A stretch of DNA of 64,000 nt from Croceicoccus naphthovorans. GTDB taxonomy: Bacteria > Pseudomonadota > Alphaproteobacteria > Sphingomonadales > Sphingomonadaceae. Position numbers and translations under genes: made by a program. Positions 44,092-53,426 of the stretch are shown piece by piece. Below the pieces are notes generated by a model. It was given only the letters and a program-made list of their open reading frames with translations. It had not been told where the DNA came from and did no database searches. Positions within the stretch are counted from its first letter, which is position 1; the number at the start of each line of letters is the position of its first letter. The stretch spans positions 933,501 through 997,500 of the forward strand of contig NZ_CP011770.1 in NCBI RefSeq assembly GCF_001028705.1, given 5' to 3'.

Positions 44092-45434
44092 CACATGCCC
44101 TCCCGCTGAGGCTGGCCAAGTTCGAAATCGGACAGCGGCTGGCGGTCCGGGTCGTTACGATCGAACGCCACCGCGCCGTCGATGAAGACGAGATCGGGCT
44201 TGGAAAAAACGCTGAACGGATCGCCGGACCAGACGACGATATCCGCGTTCATGCCCTTGGCGATGGTGCCGATTCGGTCCTCCAAGCCCAGTGACCGCGC
44301 CGCGTTAGATGTGATCCAGCGGATCGCCTTTTCGGGGGGAATGTCAATTCCGGCTCGGCGCCCCGAGGCAGCGGCCTTGGCGGTCTCCACATTCAGCAGT
44401 CCACCGAGCAGAGGAATGTCCGAATGCATCACGACGCAGGCCCCTGCCGCTTCCAGAAACGCGGCATTCTCGGCGATACCGTCCTCGGCCTCGCGCTTGA
44501 AGCCCCACCAGTCGGGCCAGACTGCCGAGCAAATACCCTCGCGCGCCAGCAGCGGTGCGATCTTGTAGGCCTCCGTCGCATGGTGAACGGTGCCCAGCTT
44601 GATGCCATGTTTTTTCAGGACCGCGATCCAAGTCGCGATGTCGTCCGCGCGATAGCAATGCAGGTGGACCGGGATGCGGCCTTCGATAGCACCGGCAATG
44701 GTCGCTTCCTTGGGGTGCTGACCCGCGTCGCCATCACTGTCGAGGAAGGCCTGCCCCTCGCGCAGATACTGCTCCAGCCCGGCGATCTGACCCTGACGGC
44801 TGGTTGGAAAACTATCCTCGTTCACCGAATTCCCTCCGCAAGCCATCTTCAGGCCCTGCGGCGCATTGGGAAACTTCATCTGCGCTACGGTCGGCATCGG
44901 GATCGTGTGGACGACGACCGAACGGCCCGAGATCAGCACGCTCGACCCCGGCAGGATCTGCGCGGTCGTCACGCCGGAGGCGAGGGCGTAGCCGAACGCC
45001 GGGTCGGACGACCGGACCGCGTGTTCGACCCAGGCATCCGCTCCGTTGGTAGAGCTGGCCTCGGTCACGTCGGACCAGTCGCTCGGCCCGCCTTGGGGCA
45101 TCAGGTAGGTGCCGTAGTGGGTGTGAACGTCGATAAGGCCGGGCGTGATCCACTTGCCCGTGGCGTCGATCCGTTTCGCATCGCCGACCTGCAGATCGCT
45201 GCCCACCGCAACGATCCTGCCGTCACGCATCAGCACGTCGCCAACATGCTTGCCGCCTGCGCCGTCAAGGATGGTCGCGCCGACCAGCACCGTATCCTGC
45301 CGAGGCAGCGGGCGATATTCGCTGGGCATGGCATCGGGCATCGGCTGCGGGCGGACGCGTTCCGCCTGTGCGGGCGTGAACGCTGTGGTGGCAACGATGG
45401 CCAGCGCGGCGCAGACCGAGCGAAAATGCCTCAT
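44091..45434 (-). CDS. Exported amidohydrolase (imidazolonepropionase/prolidase-like)
   Basis: A 447-residue secreted amidohydrolase: signal peptide (ALAIVATTAFTPAQA), then PGLIDVHTHYG with the metal HxH, VHLHCYRADD with the third histidine, a TVHHATEAY segment and VMHSDIPL, which carries the distal Asp. It has the same architecture as the next two proteins, and together they form an overlapping trio in one operon. Probable substrates are peptides, cyclic dipeptides or N-acyl amino acids in the periplasm. The 4-base ATGA overlap with the PaiB gene shows coupling. Confidence 0.88.
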   Translation of the reverse strand: MRHFRSVCAALAIVATTAFTPAQAERVRPQPMPDAMPSEYRPLPRQDTVLVGATILDGAGGKHVGDVLMRDGRIVAVGSDLQVGDAKRIDATGKWITPGLIDVHTHYGTYLMPQGGPSDWSDVTEASSTNGADAWVEHAVRSSDPAFGYALASGVTTAQILPGSSVLISGRSVVVHTIPMPTVAQMKFPNAPQGLKMACGGNSVNEDSFPTSRQGQIAGLEQYLREGQAFLDSDGDAGQHPKEATIAGAIEGRIPVHLHCYRADDIATWIAVLKKHGIKLGTVHHATEAYKIAPLLAREGICSAVWPDWWGFKREAEDGIAENAAFLEAAGACVVMHSDIPLLGGLLNVETAKAAASGRRAGIDIPPEKAIRWITSNAARSLGLEDRIGTIAKGMNADIVVWSGDPFSVFSKPDLVFIDGAVAFDRNDPDRQPLSDFELGQPQREGM

Positions 45435-46018
45435 GGTCGGGCGCGTTCCTTCATCCAGCTCGTCAAATCGCGGTTCTCATGCTTGGCGACGATTTCGGCC
45501 AGAACGTCGGGCCGCTCGTCCTGTCCCAGCTTGAAGGTTGGGCGAACTTCGCGGACGTGGGCGCGAAAGGCGATGATCTGCGACAGCATGTTCTCATACC
45601 TGTCGCCTAGCTGGTCCGGCGTCCAGTGCGGCTTATCGCTGCCTTCCAGATGATCGAGCAGGCGATCGACTGAGCTGGCAGTCTCAGCCTCGACGAATTC
45701 GACCTCTGCCACGAACCGCACTGCCGCATAGTTCCACGTCGGCCCCCAGTTCGGTTCGGACACATGGCGGTTGGAGATATAGCCCGACGGACCGTTGAAC
45801 AGGATCAGCGCCAGCGGATCGTCGCGCAAGTCCGCGACGATCAGGTTGCGCCTGCCGCAATGGCCGAAGAGCGACGCGATCGTGCCGTCCTCGGCGTGCT
45901 CCGCGATTAGCGGCAAGGGCGCGGAATTAAAGTTCCGGGTAACCAACCAGGCCAGCGGATAGTCGCGGACAAGGCGGTCGATGTCGCTTTGGCTGCAATC
46001 GGTGAACGGGGCGAACAT
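45431..46018 (-). CDS. PaiB-like FMN-binding negative regulator family protein
   Basis: A 195-residue FMN-binding split-barrel protein of the PaiB family. The N terminus MFAPF, the LPLIAEH and the FLFNGPxGYIS-like LILFNGPSGYIS and the WNYAAV segment are typical. PaiB was described in Bacillus as a negative regulator of degradative enzymes, but its biochemical role may be enzymatic. Here it begins just after the esterase stop and overlaps the first amidohydrolase by 4 bases. Confidence 0.83.
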   Translation of the reverse strand: MFAPFTDCSQSDIDRLVRDYPLAWLVTRNFNSAPLPLIAEHAEDGTIASLFGHCGRRNLIVADLRDDPLALILFNGPSGYISNRHVSEPNWGPTWNYAAVRFVAEVEFVEAETASSVDRLLDHLEGSDKPHWTPDQLGDRYENMLSQIIAFRAHVREVRPTFKLGQDERPDVLAEIVAKHENRDLTSWMKERARP

Positions 46019-46025
46019 CCGGTCG

Positions 46026-46985
46026 CTATACCACGCCCAGCGCGGAGCGCAGCCACTTTGCCTGATCGTCCAGTGCCCGGCTGGCAAGCGGAGCGATCGA
46101 CATTGCCTCTAGGAAGCTATGCGTGGCGGTTTCATACTCCACAGCTTCTACCGCAACGCCCACGTCGGCCAGTTTTTCGGCCAGCGTGTGATTGCAATCG
46201 CGTAGGATATCAAGCTTCGCAATCGCCATGAACGCGGGCGGAAGGTCGTGCAGGTCTCCCAATGTCGGCACCGCCAACGGGTCGGACTTTTGCGAGGGAT
46301 CGGCCAGATAGTCGTCCCAGAACGCATCCATCTCGTCGACGGTCAGGCAATAGTTCGGCCCGTCATAGCGGGCATAGCTGGGGGTATGATCCGGCGCGAA
46401 GGCACCGTAATTCAGCACCATGCCCTGAAGCTGGGGAAGGCCAAGTTCGCGCAATTTCAGGCAGGTCGAAACGGCAAGATTGCCCCCTGCGGAATCGCCC
46501 CCAACCGCAATGCGCGCCGGGTCGATGCCAAGATCGTCGGCGTTCTCACGCATCCAGCCGATGGCCGAGACGGCCTCGTTCAAAGCCGCCGGGAATTTTG
46601 CTTCGGGCGACAGGCTATAGTCGATACCGACAACAACGATCCCCGCGCGCGAAGCGTATTCGCGCATCAGCCGGTCGTGCGTGTCGATACTGAACAGCGC
46701 CCAGCCGCCGCCATGAATATAGAGCATCGCCGGCAGGCTTGCCGCGTCGGTCGGGCGATGTACGCGCAGGCGGACGCCCACGACATCGTAGTCCTGCGTT
46801 TCGGCCATGCGCGGCCCGCCGCTGCGCCACGGTTCGCGCACGCGTTCGGCAATGGCGCGCCGTTCGGGCATGGACAGCGGCGTTTCGGGCAAAAGCGCAT
46901 CGTATCCGGCGTTGATGCCGTTCACGAATTCACGGATCTTCGGATCGACGTCGTCCTGCACGTCCCCGGTATGCAACTCGCTCAT
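46026..46985 (-). CDS. Alpha/beta hydrolase (hormone-sensitive lipase family)
   Basis: A 319-residue esterase of the HSL family: HGGGW oxyanion motif, GGDSAGG nucleophile elbow with the catalytic Ser, an Asp near LDILRD and the His in TATHSF. It has no signal peptide. The ATG at 46985 has GGAGGGCA directly upstream and is preferred to an upstream ATG at 47027. It is the first gene of the minus-strand operon (46985 to 39177) and is divergent from the AraC gene. It may hydrolyse an ester or amide made available by the amidohydrolases. Confidence 0.88.
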   Translation of the reverse strand: MSELHTGDVQDDVDPKIREFVNGINAGYDALLPETPLSMPERRAIAERVREPWRSGGPRMAETQDYDVVGVRLRVHRPTDAASLPAMLYIHGGGWALFSIDTHDRLMREYASRAGIVVVGIDYSLSPEAKFPAALNEAVSAIGWMRENADDLGIDPARIAVGGDSAGGNLAVSTCLKLRELGLPQLQGMVLNYGAFAPDHTPSYARYDGPNYCLTVDEMDAFWDDYLADPSQKSDPLAVPTLGDLHDLPPAFMAIAKLDILRDCNHTLAEKLADVGVAVEAVEYETATHSFLEAMSIAPLASRALDDQAKWLRSALGVV

Positions 46986-47180
46986 CTGCCCTCCAACAAT
47001 GCCTCGCGCGTCGTTGCGGCGATGCATGATCTGGACGATCCCTAGCCGGGCAAGCGCCTGACATCTCTATGAAGCGGGTCAATGATCGTACGAATAGGGC
47101 CGCACCTTGCACTGGCACTTGCATAGCGGGCCGATTTGGCCCCTATTATCGATTGTCGCATGAATCGATTGGAAGGGGCC
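46986..47180. promoter_or_regulatory. Divergent promoter region of esterase operon and AraC gene
   Basis: These 195 bases separate the ATG at 46985 (minus) and the ATG at 47181 (plus, with GGAAGGGGCC just upstream). They should hold the promoters of the amidohydrolase operon and of its probable regulator. No clean operator repeat was found by eye. Confidence 0.4.
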
Positions 47181-47939
47181 ATGAAACACAGTTTCGACGT
47201 ACTCGGCATCGATCGCCCGGTTGTGGCGCTTCAGGACGAATACTCGGCCGGTTTCACCGATCCGATGCATTGCCACGATCATGTGCAGATACTCTTCGCC
47301 TCTGCTGGCGTGATGTCTGTGACGACGCGGGAAACCAGCTTCGTGATCCCTCCGCAGCGGGCCGTCTGGCTGCCCGCCGGGGTCATGCACGAGGTATCGT
47401 GCCGTGGTCCGGTATCGCTGCGCACGCTATACTTGCGCGATCATCCTACGGTTGAGGACGATGCATGCCGTGTGTTCGAGGTGTCGAACTTTTTGAAGGC
47501 GATCATCCTCGAAATTTCCAGCTTCGATCCGCTCTACGACACGTCAGGTCGGGAGGGGGAGATCATCCGGCTTTTGCTCAACGAAGTCGACCGGATGCCC
47601 AACGCCCCATACTGCGTGACGATGCCGTCCGATCCGCGGTTGCTTCGCGTGTGTAACGAGATCATCGCCGATCCGTCCGACCCGCGCGACATCGACGACT
47701 GGGCGAAACTGGCCGCGATGGGGCGCCGCACGTTTACCCGTGCATTCAAGCAGGAAACCGGCATGGGTCTCGCCGTATGGCGCCAACAGGTCCGATTGAT
47801 GGAGGCGCTCTCGATGCTCGCATCCGGCCAGTCCGTCACGCAAGTCGCGTTTGAGGTCGGCTATGACAGCCCCAGCGGGTTCAGCGCGATGTTCCGCCGC
47901 GCTTTCGGCGTGCCGCCCAGCCAGTACCTTGTGAACTAA
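47181..47939 (+). CDS. AraC-family transcriptional regulator
   Basis: A 252-residue regulator. An N-terminal cupin effector domain has the metal-like HCHDHVQILFASAG at about 30 and PPQRAVWLPAGVMHEV. The C-terminal double helix-turn-helix is complete: MGRRTFTRAFKQETG, then VTQVAFEVGYDSPSGFSAMF. The ATG at 47181 is chosen because of the GGAAGGGGCC ribosome site. This cupin/AraC type often regulates the adjacent export or catabolic operon, here the divergent esterase-amidohydrolase genes. Confidence 0.88.
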   Translation: MKHSFDVLGIDRPVVALQDEYSAGFTDPMHCHDHVQILFASAGVMSVTTRETSFVIPPQRAVWLPAGVMHEVSCRGPVSLRTLYLRDHPTVEDDACRVFEVSNFLKAIILEISSFDPLYDTSGREGEIIRLLLNEVDRMPNAPYCVTMPSDPRLLRVCNEIIADPSDPRDIDDWAKLAAMGRRTFTRAFKQETGMGLAVWRQQVRLMEALSMLASGQSVTQVAFEVGYDSPSGFSAMFRRAFGVPPSQYLVN

Positions 47940-47943
47940 GCCC

Positions 47944-49488
47944 TTACGATCCGGCGGGGGCCTGCTCAGCTTCTCGCGCAATCTTCCGCAGGCGCGAGTT
48001 ATGCCAGCCGTATTGGCGATAGAGCAGGAAGCCGAGCGCGAAGTAGATGCCCAGCACGATGGCAGGCAGGGGCTGACCCTCGGCGGCCTTCAGCCCGATG
48101 TCGATCACGACCGGTCCGACCATCGTCAGGCAGAACACCAGCGCCAGAACCGGAACCGTGCCGATCCACACGCCCTTGATCCAGATACCGCCCAGCGGCA
48201 CCCGGAACGGGCGTTCGAGATCCGGTTCGTTGGTGCGCAGCCACATCACGGTGATCGCAACGATGGAGAAAGCGCACGCTGTGCCGAGGCTGACCAGATC
48301 GCCCAGGATCGTGATGGGCAAAGTTGCCGCCGCGATGGCAGTGATGATCGCGACGAAGACTGTGCCCAGATGCGGCGTCATCCATTCGGTATGGACCGAG
48401 GAAAACAGGCGCGGCAGCAGCCCGTCCTGCGACATCGCGAAACAGATGCGCGTGTGGCCATACGTATTGACCAAGAGCACCGACATCAGCCCCAATACCG
48501 CGCCCAGCTTGATCACCAACGTGAAGGCCGGCATCCCGATCTGGTCGACGGCCAGCGCGATCGGATCGGGCACGCCAAGCTGTTGATACGGCACCAACCC
48601 CGTCAGGACCAAGCCAACCGCCATGTAAAGGATCGTGCAGACGATCAACGCGCCGATGATGCCGATGGGCATATCACGCTGCGGATTGCGCGCCTCCAGC
48701 GCGGCAGTCGAGATCGTTTCGAAGCCGAGGTAGGCGAAGAACAGGATCGATGCGCCGCGAAAAATCCCGGCCTCGCCATAGGTGAAGCCGCCCTGGCTTT
48801 CAGGGATGAAGGGGAACCAGTTGTCGGGCACGACATAGAACGCGCCAACCCCGACGAACAGGATCAGGACCGAAATCTTGATCACCACTATGATCGCGTT
48901 GACCCGCGCCGATTCCGACACGCCCCGGACCAGCACGAGGGCAACCAGCGCCACGCAAACCGCCGCGACGAGGTTGATGCCGTTGCCGCTGGAAAATTCC
49001 AGCCCGCCGGTGCCCACGGTGCTGGTGATCCACGGCGTGCGCAGCGCCTCTGGAATGATCACCCCAAAGTCGGACAGCAGGCTGGACAGATAGCCCGAAA
49101 GCCCCGCAGCCAGCGCGGATCCGGCCAGCCCGTATTCCAGCATAAGCAGCCAGCCGATGGTCCATGCCGCCACTTCGCCAAGGCTGGCGTAAGTATAGCT
49201 GTAGGACGAGCCTGAGACCGGCAGGGTCGAGGCCAGTTCGGCATAGCAAAGCCCGGTAAACCCGCAGGCCAGCCCCGCCAGAACGAACGACAGCAAAACC
49301 GCAGGCCCGGCATAGTTCGCCGCCGCCGCGCCGGTCATCACATAGATGCCCGCGCCGACGATGCAGCCGATGCCCAGCAGAACGAGTTGAACCGGACCAA
49401 GCGACCGTTTCAGGCCGTTGCTCTGGATGTCGACGTGAATGTCGGCCAGCGATTTGCGAATGCGCGGTCCGCCTGAACCCTTTGCCAT
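47944..49488 (-). CDS. APC-family amino acid permease
   Basis: A 514-residue inner-membrane transporter with about 12-14 helices. GIGCIVGAGIYVMTGAAA near residue 40 is the first-helix unwound signature of the APC superfamily, and the EYGLAGSALAAG segment is typical of the cationic amino acid transporter subgroup. It likely imports amino acids released by the exported amidohydrolases. It converges on the AraC gene with 4 bases between. Confidence 0.9.
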   Translation of the reverse strand: MAKGSGGPRIRKSLADIHVDIQSNGLKRSLGPVQLVLLGIGCIVGAGIYVMTGAAAANYAGPAVLLSFVLAGLACGFTGLCYAELASTLPVSGSSYSYTYASLGEVAAWTIGWLLMLEYGLAGSALAAGLSGYLSSLLSDFGVIIPEALRTPWITSTVGTGGLEFSSGNGINLVAAVCVALVALVLVRGVSESARVNAIIVVIKISVLILFVGVGAFYVVPDNWFPFIPESQGGFTYGEAGIFRGASILFFAYLGFETISTAALEARNPQRDMPIGIIGALIVCTILYMAVGLVLTGLVPYQQLGVPDPIALAVDQIGMPAFTLVIKLGAVLGLMSVLLVNTYGHTRICFAMSQDGLLPRLFSSVHTEWMTPHLGTVFVAIITAIAAATLPITILGDLVSLGTACAFSIVAITVMWLRTNEPDLERPFRVPLGGIWIKGVWIGTVPVLALVFCLTMVGPVVIDIGLKAAEGQPLPAIVLGIYFALGFLLYRQYGWHNSRLRKIAREAEQAPAGS

Positions 49489-49596
49489 GTCTTCGCCCCC
49501 TGCCGTTGCGATAATCGCAGGAGCGTAACGGGCAAATCCGGCCCGAACCCCTTCGATCAGGCCAGACTCGCCGCCGCTTTGGCCAATGACGACAGG

Positions 49597-51771
49597 TTAA
49601 TCGAGCGTAGGCAGGTCCGACAGGTACTTGTCGAGCGTGAGCGGATAGTCGCGCACCCGAATTCCGGTGGCGTTGTAGATCGCGTTCGCAATAGCCGCGC
49701 CGGGGCCACAGATGCCAAGCTCGCCCACCCCCTTTGCTTTCAGCGGGCCCACCACCTCGTCCAGCGTATCGAGGAAAATCACGTCCTGCTGCGGCGTATC
49801 CGCGTGGACTGGCACTTCATATCCGGCAAGGTCGTGGTTGATGAACAATCCGTGGCGTTTGTCGACGACCAGTTCTTCCATCAGCGCCATGCCCACCGAC
49901 ATCACCATTGCCCCGATGACTTGGCTGCGCGCCGAAAGCGGGTTCAGGATGCGCCCGGCATCGCAGACCGAGAGCATACGGCGCAGGCGTGTTTCGCCGG
50001 TATAGGCATCGACCGCGACTTCGCAGAAATGCGCGGCATAGGTGCCAACGTCATGGTCCTTTTGTGACGAACCGAAGCTGGCGCTGTCTTCCGCGCTGAG
50101 ATGGCCCGCGTCGGCAAGATCGAACCGCTTGTTGTCCGCGATGATCTTTCCGTCGGCAAAGGTCGCGGTGTCGCCATTGAAGCCAAGCTTGTCGCCCACC
50201 TGCCGCCGCAAGTTGACGCAGGCGGCATAGACCCCGGCGGTCGAGCTGGATGCGCCCCATTGCCCGCCCGAACCAGCGGAGGCGGAAAAGTCGGAATCGC
50301 CCAGCTCGACCGTAACCGCAGAGAGGGGCACGCCCATCGTCTCTGCCGCGGTCTGGGCGATGATCGTGTAGCTGCCGGTGCCGATGTCGGTCATGTCGGT
50401 CTCGACCACGATACGACCGTCCAGCAATTTGACCCGCGCAGCCGATTCTGTTGTCGGGCTCCCGCGATAGCCGGCGGCAACGCCCATGCCGATCAGCCAG
50501 CGCCCTTCGCGCCGGGTTGCCGGTGCGGCGCGCTTTGACCAGCCGAACCGCTCTGCCCCCTTGCGCAGGCAGCGGACGAGGTTGCGGTCGGAGAACGGCT
50601 TTTCGGGATTGCCGGGCACGGCATCCGGTTCGTTCAGGATGCGCAATTCGATCGGGCACATGTCCAGCGCGATGGCAAGTTCGTCCATCGCCACTTCAAG
50701 CCCAAGGTGGCCCGGCGCTTCGCCCGGCGCGCGCATGGCGTTGCCTTCGGGCAGGTCCAGCCGCGCGCAATATTCGGCGATCAGGCGGTTGTCGCCCGCG
50801 TAGAGTTTCTTTGTCTGCGCGGTGGCAGCTTCGCCGTCGCCGCCTTTGACGTTGTACGACCAGTTCTCGTGCGCGATCGCGGTAATCTTGCCGTTGCTCT
50901 CCGCCCCGATGCGCAGGCGCTGGATCGTACCCTGACGATGGGTCGTGTTGTTGGCGATCATCGGGCGTTGCAGCGCGATCTTGACCGGGCGACCGGCGGC
51001 CTTAGCGCCAAGCGCGGCTAGCACTGCATCGGCGCGAACCCACAGCTTTCCGCCGAAGCCGCCACCGACGTAGGGCGAATCCAGGCGCACGTTCGCCGCA
51101 TCGATGCCGAGGATTTTCGCAATGGCGGTCTTGCTCCACGCGATCATCTGGTTCGCTGTCCAGAGCGTAAGCTTATCACCCTCCCACGCCGCGATGGTCG
51201 CGTGCGGTTCCATCATCGCATGGGTTTCGGCCGGGGTCGTGTATGTGGAGTCGATCTGGACGGGCGCCTTGGGAAAAGCCGCGTCGAAGTCGCCAAAGGT
51301 TTCCGGATCGTCGGACAGTACTGCGCCTGTCTTCGCGGCGGGAAAGTCGAACGCCCCGTCGCCGGTTTCATACTCGGTACGAATCAGCGCGGCGGCCGCT
51401 CGGGCCTGTTCGAACGTTTCGGCCACGACACAGGCGATGGCCTGGTGGTAGTGCGTGATTTCGTGCCCGCCGAACAGCGGGGCATAACACATCATGCCTT
51501 TGCCGAGCGGCTCTACGTCCGGCGAGGTGACGATGGCGATGACGCCGGGCGCTGCCTTCGCCTCCGACACGTCCATCGACGCGATTCGACCTTTGGCGAT
51601 GCCAGAACCTACGACCCAGCCATAGGCCTGATTTTCGGCGACGTCGTGCCGTTCGAAGGCATAGGGGGCCAGTCCGCTTACTTTCAGCGGCCCGTCGATG
51701 CGCGGGGTGGATTTGCCGACGACCTTGGCTTGGTCGAACAGGTTGGTTCCGGCAGGTGCGTTGAACTCCAT
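49597..51771 (-). CDS. Molybdenum hydroxylase large subunit (PaoC/XdhB-like)
   Basis: A 724-residue molybdopterin-binding subunit of the xanthine oxidase family. It has the N-terminal VGKSTPRIDGPLKVSG lead, YVGGGFGGK (cofactor binding), the RAPGEAPGH segment and the catalytic Glu in GVGELGICG near the C terminus. With the two genes upstream it forms an aldehyde/hydroxylase complex of PaoABC type. There is no Tat signal, as expected for the large subunit. It lies 5 bases after the FAD subunit gene. Confidence 0.92.
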   Translation of the reverse strand: MEFNAPAGTNLFDQAKVVGKSTPRIDGPLKVSGLAPYAFERHDVAENQAYGWVVGSGIAKGRIASMDVSEAKAAPGVIAIVTSPDVEPLGKGMMCYAPLFGGHEITHYHQAIACVVAETFEQARAAAALIRTEYETGDGAFDFPAAKTGAVLSDDPETFGDFDAAFPKAPVQIDSTYTTPAETHAMMEPHATIAAWEGDKLTLWTANQMIAWSKTAIAKILGIDAANVRLDSPYVGGGFGGKLWVRADAVLAALGAKAAGRPVKIALQRPMIANNTTHRQGTIQRLRIGAESNGKITAIAHENWSYNVKGGDGEAATAQTKKLYAGDNRLIAEYCARLDLPEGNAMRAPGEAPGHLGLEVAMDELAIALDMCPIELRILNEPDAVPGNPEKPFSDRNLVRCLRKGAERFGWSKRAAPATRREGRWLIGMGVAAGYRGSPTTESAARVKLLDGRIVVETDMTDIGTGSYTIIAQTAAETMGVPLSAVTVELGDSDFSASAGSGGQWGASSSTAGVYAACVNLRRQVGDKLGFNGDTATFADGKIIADNKRFDLADAGHLSAEDSASFGSSQKDHDVGTYAAHFCEVAVDAYTGETRLRRMLSVCDAGRILNPLSARSQVIGAMVMSVGMALMEELVVDKRHGLFINHDLAGYEVPVHADTPQQDVIFLDTLDEVVGPLKAKGVGELGICGPGAAIANAIYNATGIRVRDYPLTLDKYLSDLPTLD

Positions 51772-51776
51772 GTCGA

Positions 51777-52727
51777 TCAGCCCTTCGCCTCTGCGATCAC
51801 CCCGGCCAGCGTCCGCTCGGCAAGGGTGATCTTGTACTGGTTTTCCGCGGTCGGCTTGGCGCCCGCGAAGGCGCGTTCGACCACGGCCTTTGCGCCCTCG
51901 GGCAGCAGCGCCTCTGCTTCTTCCACGCGCCAGGGTTTGGCCGCGACCCCGCCGAACGCGACGCGGCCCTTGCCTTCATTGCCGATTACCGCGGCGACCG
52001 AGACCAGCGCAAACGCATAGGAACTGCGGTCGCGGACCTTGTGATAGAAATGCCGCCCACCGATCGACCTGGGCAATGTGACCGCCGTGATCAACTCGCC
52101 ATCTTGCAGGACATTGTCTCGCCACGGTTCATCGCCGGGCAGGCGGTGGAAGTCGGCAATAGCGATGCTGCGCCTAGAGCCGTCGGGCTGAACCGTCTCG
52201 ACCGTCGCGTCCAGCACGCGCAGCGCAACCGCCATGTCGCCGGGATAGGTCGCGATGCACAGGTCCGACGTGCCGATTACCGCCAGTTGCCGCGAAAACC
52301 CCTCCGCCGCGCCGCAGCCGGTTCCGGGCGCGCGTTTGTTGCAGGGCATGTTCGGGTCGTAGAAATAGGGACAGCGCGTGCGTTGTAGCAGGTTGCCCGC
52401 CGTCGTCGCCTTGTTACGCAATTGGCCCGATGCCCCGGCGACAATCGCGCGCGTCAGCACCGCGTAATCGCGCCGGATGCGCGAATCGGCGGCAAGCGCG
52501 GTATTGGAAACCAGCGCCCCGATCCGCACGCCGCCATCGTCGGTATCCTCAATCCGGTCGAGGGCGAGGTCCTGCACGTCGACAAGATGAGTCGGCGTTT
52601 CGATCTGCAATTTCATCAGGTCGAGCAGATTGGTCCCGCCCGCGATGAATTTCGCGCCTTCGTTCCCGCCAACCGCCGCTGCCGCCTGTTCGGGGGAGGT
52701 CGCGCGTTCGTAGGTAAAGGCCTTCAT
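51777..52727 (-). CDS. Molybdenum hydroxylase FAD subunit with extra 4Fe-4S motif (PaoB-like)
   Basis: A 316-residue FAD-binding subunit: [13 protein letters not shown] (FAD pyrophosphate loop) and [16 protein letters not shown]. Four cysteines at 119, 129, 138 and 157 (TRCPYF, MPCN, TGCGA, SDLCI) match the PaoB-type insertion that binds a [4Fe-4S] cluster, absent from most xanthine oxidase FAD subunits. The ATG at 52727 overlaps the stop of the 2Fe-2S gene by 4 bases. Confidence 0.9.
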   Translation of the reverse strand: MKAFTYERATSPEQAAAAVGGNEGAKFIAGGTNLLDLMKLQIETPTHLVDVQDLALDRIEDTDDGGVRIGALVSNTALAADSRIRRDYAVLTRAIVAGASGQLRNKATTAGNLLQRTRCPYFYDPNMPCNKRAPGTGCGAAEGFSRQLAVIGTSDLCIATYPGDMAVALRVLDATVETVQPDGSRRSIAIADFHRLPGDEPWRDNVLQDGELITAVTLPRSIGGRHFYHKVRDRSSYAFALVSVAAVIGNEGKGRVAFGGVAAKPWRVEEAEALLPEGAKAVVERAFAGAKPTAENQYKITLAERTLAGVIAEAKG

Positions 52728-53266
52728 GCCACATCCCCCGCTTCGGCGGCTTCGGCCATCGCGTCGTGGATATTGGCATAGGCCCCACAACGGCACAGGT
52801 TGCCGCTCATACGCTCGGCCATCTCGGCGCGGGTGGTGGGGACATCGGTGGTGAGATCATCGGTGACATAACTGGGCACACCGGCTTCGATCTCTTTCAG
52901 GACTGTCACCGCAGAGCAGATCTGCCCCGGCGTGCAATAGCCGCACTGATACCCGTCATGCTTGACGAACGCGGCCTGCATCGGGTGCAGGTTGTCCGGG
53001 CTGCCAATGCCTTCGATGGTCGTGACTTCGTCGCCCGAATGCTGGACAGCCAGAGAGAGGCAGGAATTGATCCGCTCTCTATTCACGATCACCGTGCAGG
53101 CCCCGCACTGGCCGTGATCACAACCCTTCTTCGTACCCGTCAGTCGCAGATGTTCGCGCAGGGCGTCCAGCAGGGTCGTGCGCGTATCCAGATCCAGCGA
53201 CACGTCCGCTCCGTTGACCGTCAGGTCGATGCGCATGCGGTTTGTCTGGGGCGAAGATGATGGCAT
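52724..53266 (-). CDS. Molybdenum hydroxylase 2Fe-2S subunit (PaoA-like)
   Basis: A 180-residue ferredoxin subunit. The N-terminal plant-type cluster is [11 protein letters not shown] with a later Cys in NSCL, and the second cluster is in [10 protein letters not shown] and GNLCRCG. E. coli PaoA carries a Tat signal and is periplasmic; here there is none, so this complex is probably cytoplasmic. The start may be the ATG at 53266 or at 53236 (MRIDLTVNG); no ribosome site is decisive. First gene of the three-gene operon. Confidence 0.88.
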   Translation of the reverse strand: MPSSSPQTNRMRIDLTVNGADVSLDLDTRTTLLDALREHLRLTGTKKGCDHGQCGACTVIVNRERINSCLSLAVQHSGDEVTTIEGIGSPDNLHPMQAAFVKHDGYQCGYCTPGQICSAVTVLKEIEAGVPSYVTDDLTTDVPTTRAEMAERMSGNLCRCGAYANIHDAMAEAAEAGDVA

Positions 53267-53426
53267 CGGTTCTGGCGTCCTGTGGCAAGTGCACGGCAAA
53301 GGGCAATACGCCCGTTCGGTGCCGGGCGTGCTTGGGCAGCGGGTTATCTAGCCCACGGATCATTGCAATGCACAATCGCCTTTATCGATCCGACCGTTCG
53401 CCAGAGCGGATCGCGTGCGGGACCGA

